Below, piece by piece: positions 8,930 to 16,357 of a stretch of 64,000 nt of DNA; the first letter of the stretch is position 1; each line of letters opens with the position of its first letter. Under the pieces are notes generated by a model. It saw only the letters and a program-made list of their open reading frames with translations. It searched no databases and was not told the DNA's origin. The stretch spans positions 62,001-126,000 of the forward strand of contig DASXCQ010000100.1 of the NCBI GenBank assembly GCA_036491115.1, in the 5' to 3' direction. The translations under genes and the position numbers were made by a program. The DNA comes from DATEPR01 sp036491115. GTDB taxonomy: Bacteria > Actinomycetota > Actinomycetes > Mycobacteriales > Pseudonocardiaceae.

Positions 8930-10284
8930 GCACGCCGCGACTGGTGGTCGCCGCGCCCGCGTCGGGCAGCGGGAAGACCACGGTGACCACCGGCCTGCTC
9001 GCGGCCCTGCGGACGCGCGGCCAGCGGGTGGCACCGTTCAAGGTCGGGCCGGACTACATCGATCCCGGCTACCACGGCATGGCCGCCGGGCGGCCGGGCC
9101 GGAACCTGGATCCGGTGCTGGTGGGCGAGTCGCGGATCGGCCCGCTGTTCGCGCACGGCGCGGCCGGTGCCGACGTCGCGGTGGTCGAGGGCGTGATGGG
9201 GTTGTTCGACGGCCGGACCGGTTCGGCTGCCGGGTCCACGGCGCATGTGGCCCAGCTCCTGGACGCGCCCGTGGTGCTGGTGGTGGACGGGCGTGGTCAG
9301 GGTCGGAGCCTTGCCGCGCTGCTGCACGGTTTTCGTGGGTACGACCCGGCCGTGCGGCTGGCTGCCGTGGTGCTCAACCAGGTCGGGTCGGCCCGGCACG
9401 AGCAGGTGCTGCGCGAGGCGTGCGCGGAGATCGGCCTGCCGGTACTGGGTGCGGTGCCCCGGGGCACGGAGGTGGCGCTGCCGTCCCGGCATCTCGGTCT
9501 GGTGCCGGCCGTCGAGCATGGTGAGCGGGCGCAGCGAGCCGTCGCCGCGATGGGGGATCTGATCACTCGATCGGTTGATCTTGACGCGGTGCTGCGGCTG
9601 GCGGCGAGCGCCGGCCCCGCGTCGTGGGCACCGTGGGATCCGGTCGCCGAGGTCCGAGGGGCCGGCCAGGGGCGACCGGTCGTCGCCGTGGCCGGTGGGC
9701 CCGCTTTCACCTTTGGTTACGCGGAACACGGCGAACTGCTCACCGCTGCCGGAGCCGACGTGGTGACCGTCGACCCGCTGCGGGACGAGGCGTTGCCGGC
9801 CGGTCTCGCCGCGCTGCTGCTGCCCGGTGGGTTCCCCGAACAGCACACCGAGGCACTGTCGGCGAACACCCGAATGCGGGACGCCGTGGCCGAATTCGCT
9901 CGTTCGGGTGGGATCGTGCAGGCCGAATGCGGCGGCCTGCTCTACCTGCTGGACCGGCTGCGCGGCCAGCCGATGTGCGGGGTGCTGCCCGGCACGGCGG
10001 ACCTGTCGCCCGCGCTGACCCTCGGCTACCGCGACGCCGTGGCCGCCACCGACTCCGTCGGGCACCGCGTCGGTGAACGCCGCACCGGCCACGAGTTCCA
10101 CCGCACCAGCCTCGCCGGCACCCGGCCCGGCGCACCCGCATGGCACTGGCGCGACCACGACGGTCACCCGACCCGGGAAGGCTTCGTCACCGGTAACGTG
10201 CACGCCTCCTACCTGCACACCCACCCGGCCGGCCACCCGACGACGACGGCCCGGCTGGTCGGCGCCGCCGGAGGCCGCGCATGA
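8926..10284 (+). CDS. cobB: Cobyrinate/hydrogenobyrinate a,c-diamide synthase (glutamine-hydrolysing)
   Basis: ATP- and glutamine-dependent amidation of the a and c carboxylates of the corrin ring. The 452-residue protein has the N-terminal dethiobiotin-synthetase-like ATPase (APASGSGKTTVTTGLL, FKVGPDYIDPGYH, VEGVMGLFDG) and a C-terminal class I glutamine amidotransferase domain. The latter has LLLPGGFPEQH and the nucleophile in VQAECGGLLYLLDR. The GTG at 8926 sits in the GTGA overlap with cobO; longer in-frame extensions only reread cobO. The stop overlaps cobI (ATGA). Confidence 0.94.
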   Translation: MSTPRLVVAAPASGSGKTTVTTGLLAALRTRGQRVAPFKVGPDYIDPGYHGMAAGRPGRNLDPVLVGESRIGPLFAHGAAGADVAVVEGVMGLFDGRTGSAAGSTAHVAQLLDAPVVLVVDGRGQGRSLAALLHGFRGYDPAVRLAAVVLNQVGSARHEQVLREACAEIGLPVLGAVPRGTEVALPSRHLGLVPAVEHGERAQRAVAAMGDLITRSVDLDAVLRLAASAGPASWAPWDPVAEVRGAGQGRPVVAVAGGPAFTFGYAEHGELLTAAGADVVTVDPLRDEALPAGLAALLLPGGFPEQHTEALSANTRMRDAVAEFARSGGIVQAECGGLLYLLDRLRGQPMCGVLPGTADLSPALTLGYRDAVAATDSVGHRVGERRTGHEFHRTSLAGTRPGAPAWHWRDHDGHPTREGFVTGNVHASYLHTHPAGHPTTTARLVGAAGGRA

Positions 10285-11030
10285 CACCCCCCCGACTGGT
10301 CGGCGTCGGCGTCGGTCCCGGCGACCCGGAACTGGTGACCCTGGCCGGACTTCGTGAACTGTCCGACGCCGGCCGGGTGTTCGTGCCCGTCATCGCGCCG
10401 ACCGAGGAAGGCCGCGCCGAGACCGTCGTCCGCGCGCATCTGGGTGCGGGACGGGTGGAGCGATTGGTGTTCGCACTGTCCGATCCGGTCACCGGACCGC
10501 AGCTGCGGCGCCGCGAACACTGGGCCGCGGCGGCCGAACGGGTGGTCGACCACCTCACCGAACACGGTGGCACGGCAGCGTTCGCGACCATCGGCGACCC
10601 GAACGTGTACTCGACGTTCGGCTACCTCGCCGCCACCGTCCGCACCCTCGTTCCTCACCTGATCGTGTCGACCGTGCCGGGGATCACGGCGATGCAGGCA
10701 GCGGCCAGCGCGGCCGGCGTCACCCTGGTGGAAGGGGCGGAACAACTCACCGTGCTGCCGGTGACGCGGGACGTGACCACCGTGCGGGAAGCGCTCGACC
10801 GGCACGGTACGGTCGTCGCCTACAAGGGCGGGCGGCGGTTGCGGGAGCTGCGCGAGGTGATCGAGCTGGCCGGTGCGCTGGACCGGGCGGTGTACACCGA
10901 GCATCTCGGCACCACCGACCAACGGGTCATGCCACTGTCCGAAGTGGATACTTCGGACGACGCGGGCGGGCCGTACCTGTCGACGGTGGTGGTTCTGCCG
11001 TCGCGCGGAGGCAGAGGAGAGCAGCTATGA
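10281..11030 (+). CDS. cobI: Precorrin-2 C20-methyltransferase
   Basis: SAM-dependent methylation of C20 of precorrin-2 or its cobalt form (CobI/CbiL). The 249-residue protein has the tetrapyrrole methylase fold. GVGVGPGDPELVTL is the first SAM loop; VFVPVIAPTEEGRAE, TIGDPNVYSTFGYL and VPGITAMQAAASAAG are characteristic of the C20 enzyme. It is coupled to both neighbours by ATGA overlaps. Near its 3' end is a perfect 8-bp inverted repeat (10937-10958), listed separately. Confidence 0.92.
   Translation: MTPPRLVGVGVGPGDPELVTLAGLRELSDAGRVFVPVIAPTEEGRAETVVRAHLGAGRVERLVFALSDPVTGPQLRRREHWAAAAERVVDHLTEHGGTAAFATIGDPNVYSTFGYLAATVRTLVPHLIVSTVPGITAMQAAASAAGVTLVEGAEQLTVLPVTRDVTTVREALDRHGTVVAYKGGRRLRELREVIELAGALDRAVYTEHLGTTDQRVMPLSEVDTSDDAGGPYLSTVVVLPSRGGRGEQL
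10937..10958. repeat. Perfect 8-bp inverted repeat within the 3' part of cobI
   Basis: Arms GTCCGAAG (10937-10944) and CTTCGGAC (10951-10958) flank a 6-nt centre TGGATA. It lies in coding sequence (codons for LSEVDTSDD), 70 nt before the cobI stop. It could fold in the mRNA or be chance codon structure. Confidence 0.5.
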
Positions 11031-12244
11031 CATCGGGTCGGGTTTCGTTCGTCGGCGCGGGCCCCGGCGCCGCCGACCTGATCACGCTGCGCGGCGCGAA
11101 GCGGATCGCCGAGGCGGATGTCGTGGTGTGGGCGGCCAGCCTGGTCGACCCGGAGTGTGTCCGCGACCACGCGCGGTCGGACGCCGAACTGATCGACTCC
11201 TCGCTCATCACGCACTACGAGGTCGTCGAGGTCTACCGCAGGGCGTCCCGCGAGGGGCTGACGGTGGCCCGCGTGCACTCGGGTGATCCGTCCTTGTGGG
11301 GCGCGGTCCAGGAGCAGTACGACGCCTGCGTCAAGCTCGGGCTGGATGTCGAGATCGTGCCCGGCGTGTCCGCGTTCTCCGCCGCTGCCGCGGTGGCCGG
11401 CCGTGAGCTGACCGTGCCCGAGGTCGCGCAGTCGCTGATCCTGACCCGGCTGGAGGGCGGCAGGACGCCCATGCCGGACGGCGAGCACATCCGCGAGTTC
11501 GCCAAGCACGGCACCACGATGGCGATCTTCCTGTCGGCGGCGCGCAGCGGTCAGCTGGTGGACGAGCTGCGCGCGGGCGGCTACCCGGACGACACCCCGG
11601 TCGTCGTCGCCTACAAGGTGACCTGGCCGGACGAGCTGGTGCTGCACACCACCGTCGGTGAACTGGAAGCCACGGTGAAGCAGCACAAGCTGTGGCGGCA
11701 CACGCTTTTCCTGGTGGGTAAGGCATTGCGTGCCGAGGGCACCCGCTCGCACCTGTACCACGAAGGTCACTTCCACACCTACCGCAAGGCCGACCCCACC
11801 GCCCGCCGCGCGCTCCGGGCCGTCACCGACCCGGACGACCAGGGCCCCCAGCCCAAGGCGGCCGGCTGGCCGTTGCAGACCAGCCGAAGCGGCTGGGTGG
11901 CCGCGCGGATCGGCGCGACCCACTGGACCGGTGGCGGCGGCCAGGCCGCGTCGGCCGCCGCGTGGTCGGCGGTGAACGGCTGGCAGCAGACCGCGCGGTC
12001 CACCAACCGGACCAGGCCGGTGGACGCGCCCCGGCCGGTCAAGCCGGTACCGGCCGACCAGGAGACGTTCTCGTTCGAGGGTGAGCCGTCGCCGCCACCG
12101 GAGCAGCCGGCCGCACCGACGCCGAAGCCCAAGCCCGCGCCGAAGGGCGAGGGCAAGCCGAAGCCGCGCAAGGCTCCGGCGAAGCGCACCGGGAACGGGC
12201 GCAAGGTCGCGGGCAGCCAGGGCCGGAAGGCCGGCCAATCTTAG
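11027..12244 (+). CDS. cobM: Precorrin-4 C11-methyltransferase with long basic C-terminal extension
   Basis: SAM-dependent C11 methylation of precorrin-4 (CobM/CbiF). The catalytic part occupies about residues 1-245: GAGPGAADLITLRG, VWAASLVDPE, HSGDPSLWGAVQEQ and VPGVSAFSAAAAVAG. The family is normally about 250 residues, but this protein has 405. The extra 160 residues begin after LFLVGKAL and contain a Trp/Ala-rich stretch (GWVAARIGATHW, AAAWSAVNGWQ). A Pro/Lys/Arg-rich tail follows (KPKPAPKGEGKPKPRKAP) and ends in basic sequence. The frame is open throughout with normal high-GC codon use, so I read it as a genuine extension rather than a sequencing artefact; its role is unknown. ATGA overlap with cobI; 34 bp before cobL. 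Confidence 0.9.
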   Translation: MTSGRVSFVGAGPGAADLITLRGAKRIAEADVVVWAASLVDPECVRDHARSDAELIDSSLITHYEVVEVYRRASREGLTVARVHSGDPSLWGAVQEQYDACVKLGLDVEIVPGVSAFSAAAAVAGRELTVPEVAQSLILTRLEGGRTPMPDGEHIREFAKHGTTMAIFLSAARSGQLVDELRAGGYPDDTPVVVAYKVTWPDELVLHTTVGELEATVKQHKLWRHTLFLVGKALRAEGTRSHLYHEGHFHTYRKADPTARRALRAVTDPDDQGPQPKAAGWPLQTSRSGWVAARIGATHWTGGGGQAASAAAWSAVNGWQQTARSTNRTRPVDAPRPVKPVPADQETFSFEGEPSPPPEQPAAPTPKPKPAPKGEGKPKPRKAPAKRTGNGRKVAGSQGRKAGQS

Positions 12245-12257
12245 TCCACTGTGGACG
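12243..12257. promoter_or_regulatory. Palindrome AGTCCA-CTG-TGGAC between cobM and cobL
   Basis: The 34-bp gap between cobM and cobL begins with AGTCCACTGTGGACG, overlapping the cobM stop. Arms GTCCA and TGGAC are exact. A very similar 15-mer with the same arms lies before the CDF transporter gene (15256-15270). It may be an operator or a processing/pausing hairpin. Related motifs also occur in coding sequence, so a genome-wide repeat is an alternative. Confidence 0.35.
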
Positions 12258-12278
12258 ACGTGAGCCGGGAGGCGCGGT

Positions 12279-13481
12279 ATGACGGTGACGGTCATCGGGG
12301 TCGACGGCGGCTCGCTCGCCCCCGGCGGTGCCGAACTGGTCGCGAAGGCCAGTCTCGTGGTCGGCGGGCGGCGGCACCTGGCCCGGCTGGCCCCCGGCGC
12401 CACCCGGACCGTCGAACTCGGCCCACTGGACGACGCGCTGCGCCAACTGCCCGAGTACGCGGGTGACAAGGCGCCGCTGGACGCGGTCGTGCTCGCCTCC
12501 GGTGACCCCGGCTTCTTCGGCGTGCTGCGCTCGTTACGGGCCGCCGGCATCGCGGTGAGCGTGCTGCCCGCGCTGTCCAGCGTGCAGCGGATCACCGCGC
12601 TGGCCGGCCGGCCGTGGGACGACGTGACCGTGGTCAGCGCGCACGGCAGGGACATCGGCCCGGCCCTGAACGTCTGCCGGACCCACCGGCCCGTCGTGGT
12701 GTTGACCGGCCCGGGCGCCGGACCCGCGGAACTGGGCGCCGGCCTGCGCGGCTGGCGGCGCAACCTCGTCGTCGCCGAGGACATCGGCGGGCCGGACGAA
12801 CAGGTGTCCACTGTGGAGGCGACGGCGGCGGCCGGCCGGCAGTGGCGCGATCCGAACGTCGTGCTGTGCCTGCCCGAGTCCGACCCGGTCGCGGAGCGGT
12901 CATGGGTGGCGGGCGGGCTGGGCGTGCCGCCGGAGAACGGCTGGGCGCTGGGTGAGGACGAGTTCGCGCACCGGGACGGCATGGTGACCAAGGCCGAGGT
13001 GCGGGCGCTCGCACTGGCCAGGCTCGCGCCCCGGCCCGGCACGCTGGTGTGGGACGTGGGTGCCGGTTCGGGCGCGATGGGCGTGGAGTGCGGGCGGCTG
13101 GGCGCGGCGGTCATCGCGGTGGAGCGGGATCCCGGCCAGTGCGTGCGGATCGTCGCCAACGCCGGCCGGTACGGCGTCGATGTGCGGCTGGTCGACGGTG
13201 AGGCGCCCTCGGCGTTGGTGGACCTGCCGGTGCCGGACGCGGTGTTCGTCGGCGGTGGCGGGCCGAACGTGGTGCGGGCGTGCTCGGAGGTGGGTGCGGC
13301 GCGGATCGTGGTGGCGCTGGCGTCGCTGGACCGGGTCGCGCTGAGCAGGGACGCGTTGCGCGCCGGCGGCTACCAGGTGGAGGGCTGCCAGTTGACGTCC
13401 GCCCGGCTGGTCGACCTGCCCGGCGGGTCCAGCAGGCTCACCGGCACCAATCCTGTCCTGCTGCTCTGGGGCACTCGGTGA
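12279..13481 (+). CDS. cobL: Precorrin-6Y C5,15-methyltransferase (decarboxylating), CbiE-CbiT fusion
   Basis: Methylates C5 and C15 and decarboxylates the acetate side chain at C12 to give precorrin-8. The 400-residue protein joins a CbiE-type tetrapyrrole methylase (about 1-200; ASGDPGFFGVLRSL, VLPALSSVQRITALAG) to a CbiT-type Rossmann methylase (about 215-400). The latter has MVTKAEVRALALARL, the SAM motif VWDVGAGSGAMGVE, and AVFVGGGGPNVV. GGGAGG precedes the ATG at 12279 by a good distance. The stop overlaps the next start (GTGA). Confidence 0.93.
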   Translation: MTVTVIGVDGGSLAPGGAELVAKASLVVGGRRHLARLAPGATRTVELGPLDDALRQLPEYAGDKAPLDAVVLASGDPGFFGVLRSLRAAGIAVSVLPALSSVQRITALAGRPWDDVTVVSAHGRDIGPALNVCRTHRPVVVLTGPGAGPAELGAGLRGWRRNLVVAEDIGGPDEQVSTVEATAAAGRQWRDPNVVLCLPESDPVAERSWVAGGLGVPPENGWALGEDEFAHRDGMVTKAEVRALALARLAPRPGTLVWDVGAGSGAMGVECGRLGAAVIAVERDPGQCVRIVANAGRYGVDVRLVDGEAPSALVDLPVPDAVFVGGGGPNVVRACSEVGAARIVVALASLDRVALSRDALRAGGYQVEGCQLTSARLVDLPGGSSRLTGTNPVLLLWGTR

Positions 13482-15229
13482 TCGGTCTGTTCGCGGTCAC
13501 GGCCGCCGGCCGCCGGGCGGCGTCGGAACTGGCCCAGGCGCTGGGACCGGACGCGGCGCTGATGGACGGGCCGATCGGATCCGCCGTGCGGCGCAGCTGG
13601 CCCGATCTGACCGGTGCGGTGTTCTTCCTGGCCAGCGGCGCGACGGTGCGGTTGATCGCGCCTCTGTTGGCGGACAAGGCAACCGACCCCGGCGTGGTAT
13701 GTGTGGACGAGGCGCTGCGGTTCGCCGTGGCACTGGCCGGCGGCCACGGCGGCGGTGCGAACGACCTCGCCGAGCGGGTCGCGGAAGTGCTGGGCTGCAC
13801 GCCGGTCGTCACCACAGCGTCCGACTCGACGGGCACCACCCCGCTGGACGAACTGGTCGGCATGCTCGGCGCCACGGCCGACGGTGACCTGGCCGCGTGC
13901 GGCGTCGCGGTGCTGAACGGCGAACCCGTGCGGCTGCACAACCCGATCGGCTGGCCGCTGCCCGCGCTGCCGGACAACGTCCGGCCCGACGCGGCGGGCG
14001 CCGACTGGACGATCGTGATCGACGACCGCCTGCCCGACGGCGAGGCAGGCGACCGGGCCCTGCGCCTCGTCCCGCACACCATCGTGGTCGGCATCGGCTC
14101 GGCGTCCGGCGTGTCGGTCGACGCCGTCAACGCGGCACTCGCGCGGCTGGAGACCGACCACGGCATCGACCTGCACGCGGTGCGCGCGTTCGCCACGGTC
14201 GACCGCAAGACGGACGAGCCGGGCATCCGCGACGCCGTCACCGACTGGGCTTTCTGGCACTGGCGCGACGAACCGGTGCTGCGCGGCTACCCGTCGGACG
14301 TGCTGGCCGGGATCGACGTGCCCAACCCGAGCGACGTGGTCTCGGCAGCGGTGGGCACGCCCAGCGTGGCCGAGGCGGCGGCACTGCGGGCTGCCATGGA
14401 CCTCGCCGACGGCGGTCCGGTCGACCTCGTGGTGCAGAAGATCAAGGCGGGCAACGTAACCGTGGCGGCCGCACGGATCCGGCCGCGCGGCAGGCTGGCC
14501 GTGGTCGGCCTCGGTCCGGGCGCTGCCGATCTCCGCACGCCGAGGGCTGTCGCGGAACTGCGGCGGGCGGCCGTGGTGGTCGGCCTGGACGCCTACGTCG
14601 ACCAGGTGCGGCACCTGTTGCGGCCGGGCACCGAGATCCGGGCCAGCGCGCTGGGCGACGAACAGGCCCGCGCGACCGAGGCGGTCGAGCTGGCGTCGGC
14701 CGGGCGGGCCGTGGCGCTGATCGGTTCCGGCGACGCCGGTGTCTACGCGATGGCGAGCCCGGCGCTGGAGCAGTGCCCGGCCGACGTCGAGGTGGTCGGC
14801 GTGCCGGGGGTGACGGCGGCGCTGGCGGCGTCGGCCCTGCTCGGCGCGCCGCTGGGCCATGATCACGCGTTGATCAGCCTGTCCGACCTGCACACGCCGT
14901 GGCCGGTGATCGAACGTCGGATCCGGGCGGCGGCCGAGGGTGACTTCGTCGTCTGTTTCTACAATCCACGCTCGGCCGGCCGGGACTGGCAGTTGCGGGA
15001 GGCGCTCTCCATGTTGGCCGCGCACCGGCCGGCCGGCACACCGGTCGGTGCGGTTCGCCAGGCGAGCAGGGACGGGCAGCGGGCGTGGTGCGCGACGGTG
15101 GCCGATTTCGATGTCACCGACGTCGACATGCTGACGACCGTCGTGGTGGGGTCGTCGCAGACCAGGATGGCCGGAGGCCGGATGGTGACGCCCCGCGGCT
15201 ACCAGTGGCAAGCGCAGTTGTCGCAGTAG
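13478..15229 (+). CDS. cobJ: CbiG-CobJ fusion: cobalt-precorrin-5A hydrolase-like plus precorrin-3B C17-methyltransferase
   Basis: A 583-residue bifunctional protein. The N-terminal half (about 1-335) is CbiG-like: LFAVTAAGRRAASELAQAL, FLASGATVRLIAPLL, SGGHGG-type AGGHGGGANDLAE, and TPHTIVVGIGSASG-like text followed by ATVDRKTDEPGI. In the anaerobic route CbiG opens the delta-lactone and releases acetaldehyde. The C-terminal half (about 345-583) is the C17-methyltransferase: VVGLGPGAADLRTPRA, LIGSGDAGVYAMASPAL, VPGVTAALAASALLGAPLGH, VCFYNPRSAGRDWQL. Such fusions are common in actinobacteria. The GTG at 13478 overlaps the cobL stop. This is the last gene of the coupled run; a 62-bp gap follows. 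Confidence 0.9.
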   Translation: MIGLFAVTAAGRRAASELAQALGPDAALMDGPIGSAVRRSWPDLTGAVFFLASGATVRLIAPLLADKATDPGVVCVDEALRFAVALAGGHGGGANDLAERVAEVLGCTPVVTTASDSTGTTPLDELVGMLGATADGDLAACGVAVLNGEPVRLHNPIGWPLPALPDNVRPDAAGADWTIVIDDRLPDGEAGDRALRLVPHTIVVGIGSASGVSVDAVNAALARLETDHGIDLHAVRAFATVDRKTDEPGIRDAVTDWAFWHWRDEPVLRGYPSDVLAGIDVPNPSDVVSAAVGTPSVAEAAALRAAMDLADGGPVDLVVQKIKAGNVTVAAARIRPRGRLAVVGLGPGAADLRTPRAVAELRRAAVVVGLDAYVDQVRHLLRPGTEIRASALGDEQARATEAVELASAGRAVALIGSGDAGVYAMASPALEQCPADVEVVGVPGVTAALAASALLGAPLGHDHALISLSDLHTPWPVIERRIRAAAEGDFVVCFYNPRSAGRDWQLREALSMLAAHRPAGTPVGAVRQASRDGQRAWCATVADFDVTDVDMLTTVVVGSSQTRMAGGRMVTPRGYQWQAQLSQ

Positions 15230-15255
15230 CTTGGCAGTAGGGAACTTCTGGCAAT

Positions 15256-15285
15256 AGTCCATAGTGGACTTCTCTCGGCTAGCCT
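15256..15285 (+). promoter_or_regulatory. Palindromic operator candidate and -10 box upstream of the CDF transporter gene
   Basis: AGTCCA (15256-15261) and TGGACT (15265-15270) form a perfect 6-bp inverted repeat around TAG. Ten bases on is TAGCCT (15280-15285), a plausible -10 hexamer seven bases before the ATG at 15292. That layout would give a nearly leaderless transcript with the palindrome in the -35 region, where a repressor or activator would bind. A metal-responsive regulator is an attractive guess because the gene is a metal transporter, but no regulator gene is adjacent. Confidence 0.4.
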
Positions 15286-15291
15286 GAAGCC

Positions 15292-16287
15292 ATGGCGCAC
15301 GGACACGGGCACGGCCACGGGCACGAACGGTTGCGTTGGCGCCTGCACAGCCACGATGCCGCCGACCGGATGGACGAACGGCTGACCACCAGCCGTGACG
15401 GCATGCGCGCGCTGTGGGGCTCGTTCGCCGTGCTGTTGTTGACGGCGGTCGTGCAGGCGGCCGTGGTGTGGCTCACCGGGTCGGTCGCGCTGCTGTCGGA
15501 CACGCTGCACAACCTCGCCGACGCGTGCACGGCGATTCCACTGGCGGTGGCGTTCCGGTTGGGCAGGCGGGCGGCCAACCGGCGGTTCACCTACGGCTAC
15601 GGGCGGGCGGAGGACTTCGCCGGCCTGTTGGTGCTGGCGGTCGTCGGTGTGTCGTCCGTGCTGGCGCTGGTGGAGTCGGTGCGCCGGTTCGCCGAACCGC
15701 AGGAGGTGCGGCAGATCCCGGCGCTGGCCGCGGCGGCGGTGATCGGCTTCGTGGGCAACGAGGTCGCGGCGCGCTGGCGGATCGCCACCGGACGCCGGGT
15801 CGGCTCGGCGGCGCTGGTGGCCGACGGTCTGCATGCTCGGACGGACGGGTTCGCGTCACTGTCCGTGCTGGTCGCGGCGGGTGGGTCGGCGTTGGGCTGG
15901 TGGTGGGTCGATCCGGTCGTCGGCCTGGTGGTGGCGCTGGCCATCGCTGTCGTGTTGGTGGGTGCCGGCCGGAGTGTGGTGGCGCGGTTGCTGGACGCGG
16001 CCGATCCGGATGTGGTCGCGCGAGCTGACCACTTGGCGGCCGACACGCCCGGCGTGCTGGCGGTGGAGGAGGTGCGGTTGCGCTGGTCCGGTCACGGCCA
16101 GTTGGCCGAGCTGACCGTCGTGGTCGACCGTGACGTCAGTCTCGTCACCGCGCACGCGATCGCGCACGACGCGGAACATCGACTGCTGCACGGGCTGCCT
16201 CGATTGGTGCGGGCGCACGTACACCCGCATCCGGCGCCCGGCGTTGCGGACGACCACAGTGTGGTCGCGCATCACCGCCCTGTTTGA
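15292..16287 (+). CDS. Cation diffusion facilitator (CDF) family metal transporter
   Basis: A 331-residue CDF transporter, expected to exchange a divalent metal for protons across the cytoplasmic membrane. The N terminus is His-rich (HGHGHGHGHE, residues 3-12). Membrane helices follow from about residue 38 (GSFAVLLLTAVVQAAVVWLTG), with LLSDTLHNLADAC and ADGLHARTDGFASL giving the Asp/His metal-site residues of helices 2 and 5. A cytoplasmic domain follows helix 6 (AVEEVRLRWSGHGQLAELTVVV). Its position inside the cobalamin cluster suggests cobalt (or zinc/nickel) handling, but CDF proteins normally export, so it may protect against excess cobalt. Its own promoter is likely (palindrome and -10 just upstream). 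Confidence 0.85.
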   Translation: MAHGHGHGHGHERLRWRLHSHDAADRMDERLTTSRDGMRALWGSFAVLLLTAVVQAAVVWLTGSVALLSDTLHNLADACTAIPLAVAFRLGRRAANRRFTYGYGRAEDFAGLLVLAVVGVSSVLALVESVRRFAEPQEVRQIPALAAAAVIGFVGNEVAARWRIATGRRVGSAALVADGLHARTDGFASLSVLVAAGGSALGWWWVDPVVGLVVALAIAVVLVGAGRSVVARLLDAADPDVVARADHLAADTPGVLAVEEVRLRWSGHGQLAELTVVVDRDVSLVTAHAIAHDAEHRLLHGLPRLVRAHVHPHPAPGVADDHSVVAHHRPV

Positions 16288-16357
16288 CGGAGTACACGCG
16301 TACGGGTGAGGATCGGCCGACGTCCGGTCGCTGGGCGGAACACTGAGGAGTTGTGCT

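Noticed and set aside
10937..10958. Intrinsic terminator inside cobI
   Set aside because: It is within coding sequence, 8 bp long, without a T-run, and the downstream genes are translationally coupled, so termination there is unlikely.
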